Below, piece after piece: positions 28,540 through 29,783 of a stretch of 29,783 nt of DNA. The number at the start of each line of letters is the position of its first letter. Within the stretch, counting starts at the first letter, position 1. Made by a program: the position numbers and the translations under genes. Source of the stretch: Trichomonas tenax (taxonomy: Eukaryota > Parabasalia > Trichomonadida > Trichomonadidae); contig JALKBU010000635.1 of NCBI GenBank assembly GCA_023091735.1, forward strand, positions 1-29,783, in the 5' to 3' direction. The notes below the pieces were generated by a model. It saw nothing but the letters and a program-made list of their open reading frames with translations, was not told the DNA's origin and made no database searches.

Positions 28540-28880
28540 AAAGAAGAGACAACGTTGGCTTATCAGTAACAACCTTTCCTTGCATGATACTATTGGACAA
28601 CTGCAAGCGACGTTGATGTCGTTGCAGCTCCCATCCTTCAAGTTCACAAACGAACTCACTTTAGAGTAAAGGCTCAACTTCGGCCGGAGAGATGTCACAC
28701 TTTCGTGCGGCATTATTACAGGCTTGGCGTGTGCGCAACCTGCCAAGCACTCACTAATGCTTTGACAGCACACACTCACACGCGCAATAATAGAATCATA
28801 GTCCCCTGGGGAATCAGCTTCAAGTTTTCTCTGTAATACTACACACACATATGGCGCTGTGCCGCGAGCAAGCTCGCGTC
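28540..28880. ncRNA. GC-richer, hairpin-rich island; possible structured RNA
   Basis: About half G+C in a 70% A+T region, with three strong inverted repeats: CTGCAAGCGAC against GTCGTTGCAG (28601-28627, one bulge), GCTTGGC against GCCAAGC (28722-28748), and CGCGAGC-AA-GCTCGCG (28863-28878). A 106-codon minus-strand frame (28528-28848) covers it but is Cys/Ser-rich and unfamiliar. I see no tRNA or 5S box and no rRNA landmark, so the RNA call is speculative. Confidence 0.25.
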
Positions 28881-29478
28881 CCGCGCATCATTTCTGAAGC
28901 ATTTAATGTCCCCCATAATGTTGAGGTCTTCAAAACAACATAAAAGTTGGTCATTTTTCCTGTTTAAGGTTAAGGTAGCAAAAATAATGAAACTTTCCGG
29001 GTTATTTACGGCCTTGATTTTGTATGTTTATTTTAAGGTTGCTGACCCAGGACACCCTATGATTTCGTACGTTAATGATTCCGTCGTCGACGCTTGTGAA
29101 AAATGTCGTTTTTGTGAAAAAATGGACCGTTTTTTGCAGAAATTGGGGGGTTGTCGGTGGGTGGACCGAGTGACCTGGTCTAGGACATGCGGGCGATTTC
29201 TGGTGTTCAATTTTAACAGGATTGAATAAGGCTGGAAGTATGTCCGGGGTGTCCTAGTCGACCGGGTCATGAAAAAAGTCTAAAAATGTGTGACAACATG
29301 GAATTTTGACAACATGTCAATTATCTGTTGTCAACTGAAATATAAACTCTTTAATGACCCAGGACATATAGTGAAAACCGTGATTTTACATGAAAAAATG
29401 CCCTAAAATGCTAATTTCGATGGTGAAAATGAGGAAAAACGCAAAAATCCAAAATTGACGGTCCACTGTACACACGGT
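28881..29478. other. Gene-free stretch with GACCCAGGACA-type motifs
   Basis: GACCCAGGACA occurs at about 29044 and about 29356. Related text is GACCTGGTCTAGGACATG near 29172, and GTCCTAGTCGACCGGGTC near 29250 in the opposite sense. TTGACAACATGTCAA near 29308 is an inverted repeat, with TGTTGTCAAC following. The 80- and 107-codon frames here shadow each other and are not supported. Confidence 0.4.
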
Positions 29479-29645
29479 GAGATCTCACCTGAAAACTCAC
29501 CCAAAATCTCACCTAGTATTTTAGATGTTAAAATCACTGAAAACATTACTGAAAAATATATTTAGGTGAAGAGGGGCTACGCCTGGTGCAATGCGCCTGA
29601 GATCTCACCCGAAAACTCACCCAAAATCTCACCTAGTATTTTAGA
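29479..29645. repeat. 47-bp direct repeat, two copies exactly 120 bp apart
   Basis: Bases 29479-29525 and 29599-29645 are identical except one base (GAGATCTCACC T or C GAAAAC...). Each copy holds three CTCACC units. The first copy begins inside a perfect 14-bp palindrome, GGTGAGATCTCACC (29476-29489). The second overlaps the stop codon of the minus-strand partial gene. Confidence 0.85.
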
Positions 29646-29783
29646 GCCTTTTTACATGATAAACACGGTGAATATTCGTAACTTTAAACATTTTGGTTTC
29701 ATTAATCATATTGGTAAGTTCTGCAAATGTTTTAACAATTCCAAATGTCTTTTTATACTTATCTTTCACGTCGGACAAAAGGA
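29641..29783 (-). CDS. 3' end of a possible gene, minus strand (partial at window edge)
   Basis: One minus-strand frame is open from the window edge to a TAA at 29641-29643. It encodes about 46 residues including SDVKDKYKKTFGIVKTFAEL, then NMINETKMFKVTNIHRVYHV. The composition looks like real protein. Too short to assign; a mobile-element protein is possible given the repeat just downstream. Confidence 0.4.
   Translation of the reverse strand, partial: LLSDVKDKYKKTFGIVKTFAELTNMINETKMFKVTNIHRVYHVKRL

Noticed and set aside
28528..28848. A 106-codon minus-strand ORF.
   Set aside because: It follows from the low stop frequency of the GC-richer island; no recognisable domain. Kept only as an alternative to the RNA idea.
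28906..29270. Opposed ORFs of 107 and 80 codons.
   Set aside because: They overlap on opposite strands and contain the short repeated GACCCAGGACA-type text; neither has protein-like character.
29479..29645. The two 47-bp repeats as a CRISPR array.
   Set aside because: Only two copies, 73-bp spacer, eukaryotic context, no cas-like genes.

Overview
The window is about 70% A+T. It has intronless open reading frames, very short apparent 5' leaders with Inr-like TCAYW motifs, and stop codons that repeatedly sit inside a TAAA tetranucleotide, which is the trichomonad poly(A) signal. Protein families also fit a parabasalid: large ankyrin-repeat proteins, F5/8-type-C (discoidin) proteins, SPRY proteins, a VPS9-domain protein, low-complexity coiled-coil proteins and a Maverick/Polinton fragment. 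I read it as nuclear DNA of a trichomonad, Tritrichomonas-like or Trichomonas-like. The species is an inference, not proven here.

Layout. 1-182: 3' end of an unrecognised gene. 385-735: decayed surface-protein-like coding remnant (minus). 890-1477: pyroglutamyl-peptidase I. 1787-2620: non-autonomous DNA transposon with 40-bp inverted ends and a 6-bp target duplication. 3679-5100: ankyrin-repeat protein. 5110-5763: cysteine-rich F5/8C protein (minus). 5764-6125: intergenic region full of TGTAAA/GTCA-type motifs. 6126-8120: acidic protein with Sfi1-like Trp repeats. 8370-8965: decayed surface-protein remnant. 9375-12038: VPS9-domain protein. 12150-12785: two opposed decayed remnants of the same surface family. 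13300-14746: a palindrome-rich element with inverted ends built from GGAATA iterons. 15082-16812 (minus) and 21803-24712 (plus): two proteins sharing one coiled-coil module. 17108-17691: a remnant and a doubtful small ORF. 18658-20193: the 3' part of a well-expressed-looking host gene abutting a broken Maverick fragment (structural-type ORF plus packaging-ATPase start). 20227-21172: another inverted-repeat element. 24752-25972: tandem SPRY copies (minus). 26059-26369: a 0.3-kb MITE whose ends carry the promoter-like TTTACATG motif. 26538-27470: protein kinase (minus). 27471 to the end: mostly gene-free, with a GC-richer structured island (28540-28880), a 47-bp direct repeat at exactly 120-bp spacing, and the 3' end of a possible gene on the minus strand.

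The intact genes do not form a pathway. They look like independent housekeeping, trafficking, cytoskeletal or signalling genes separated by mobile-element debris. The most unusual material is in the non-coding parts: four structurally different inverted-repeat elements, one built of iterons and long palindromes and one carrying the same motif that precedes genes.
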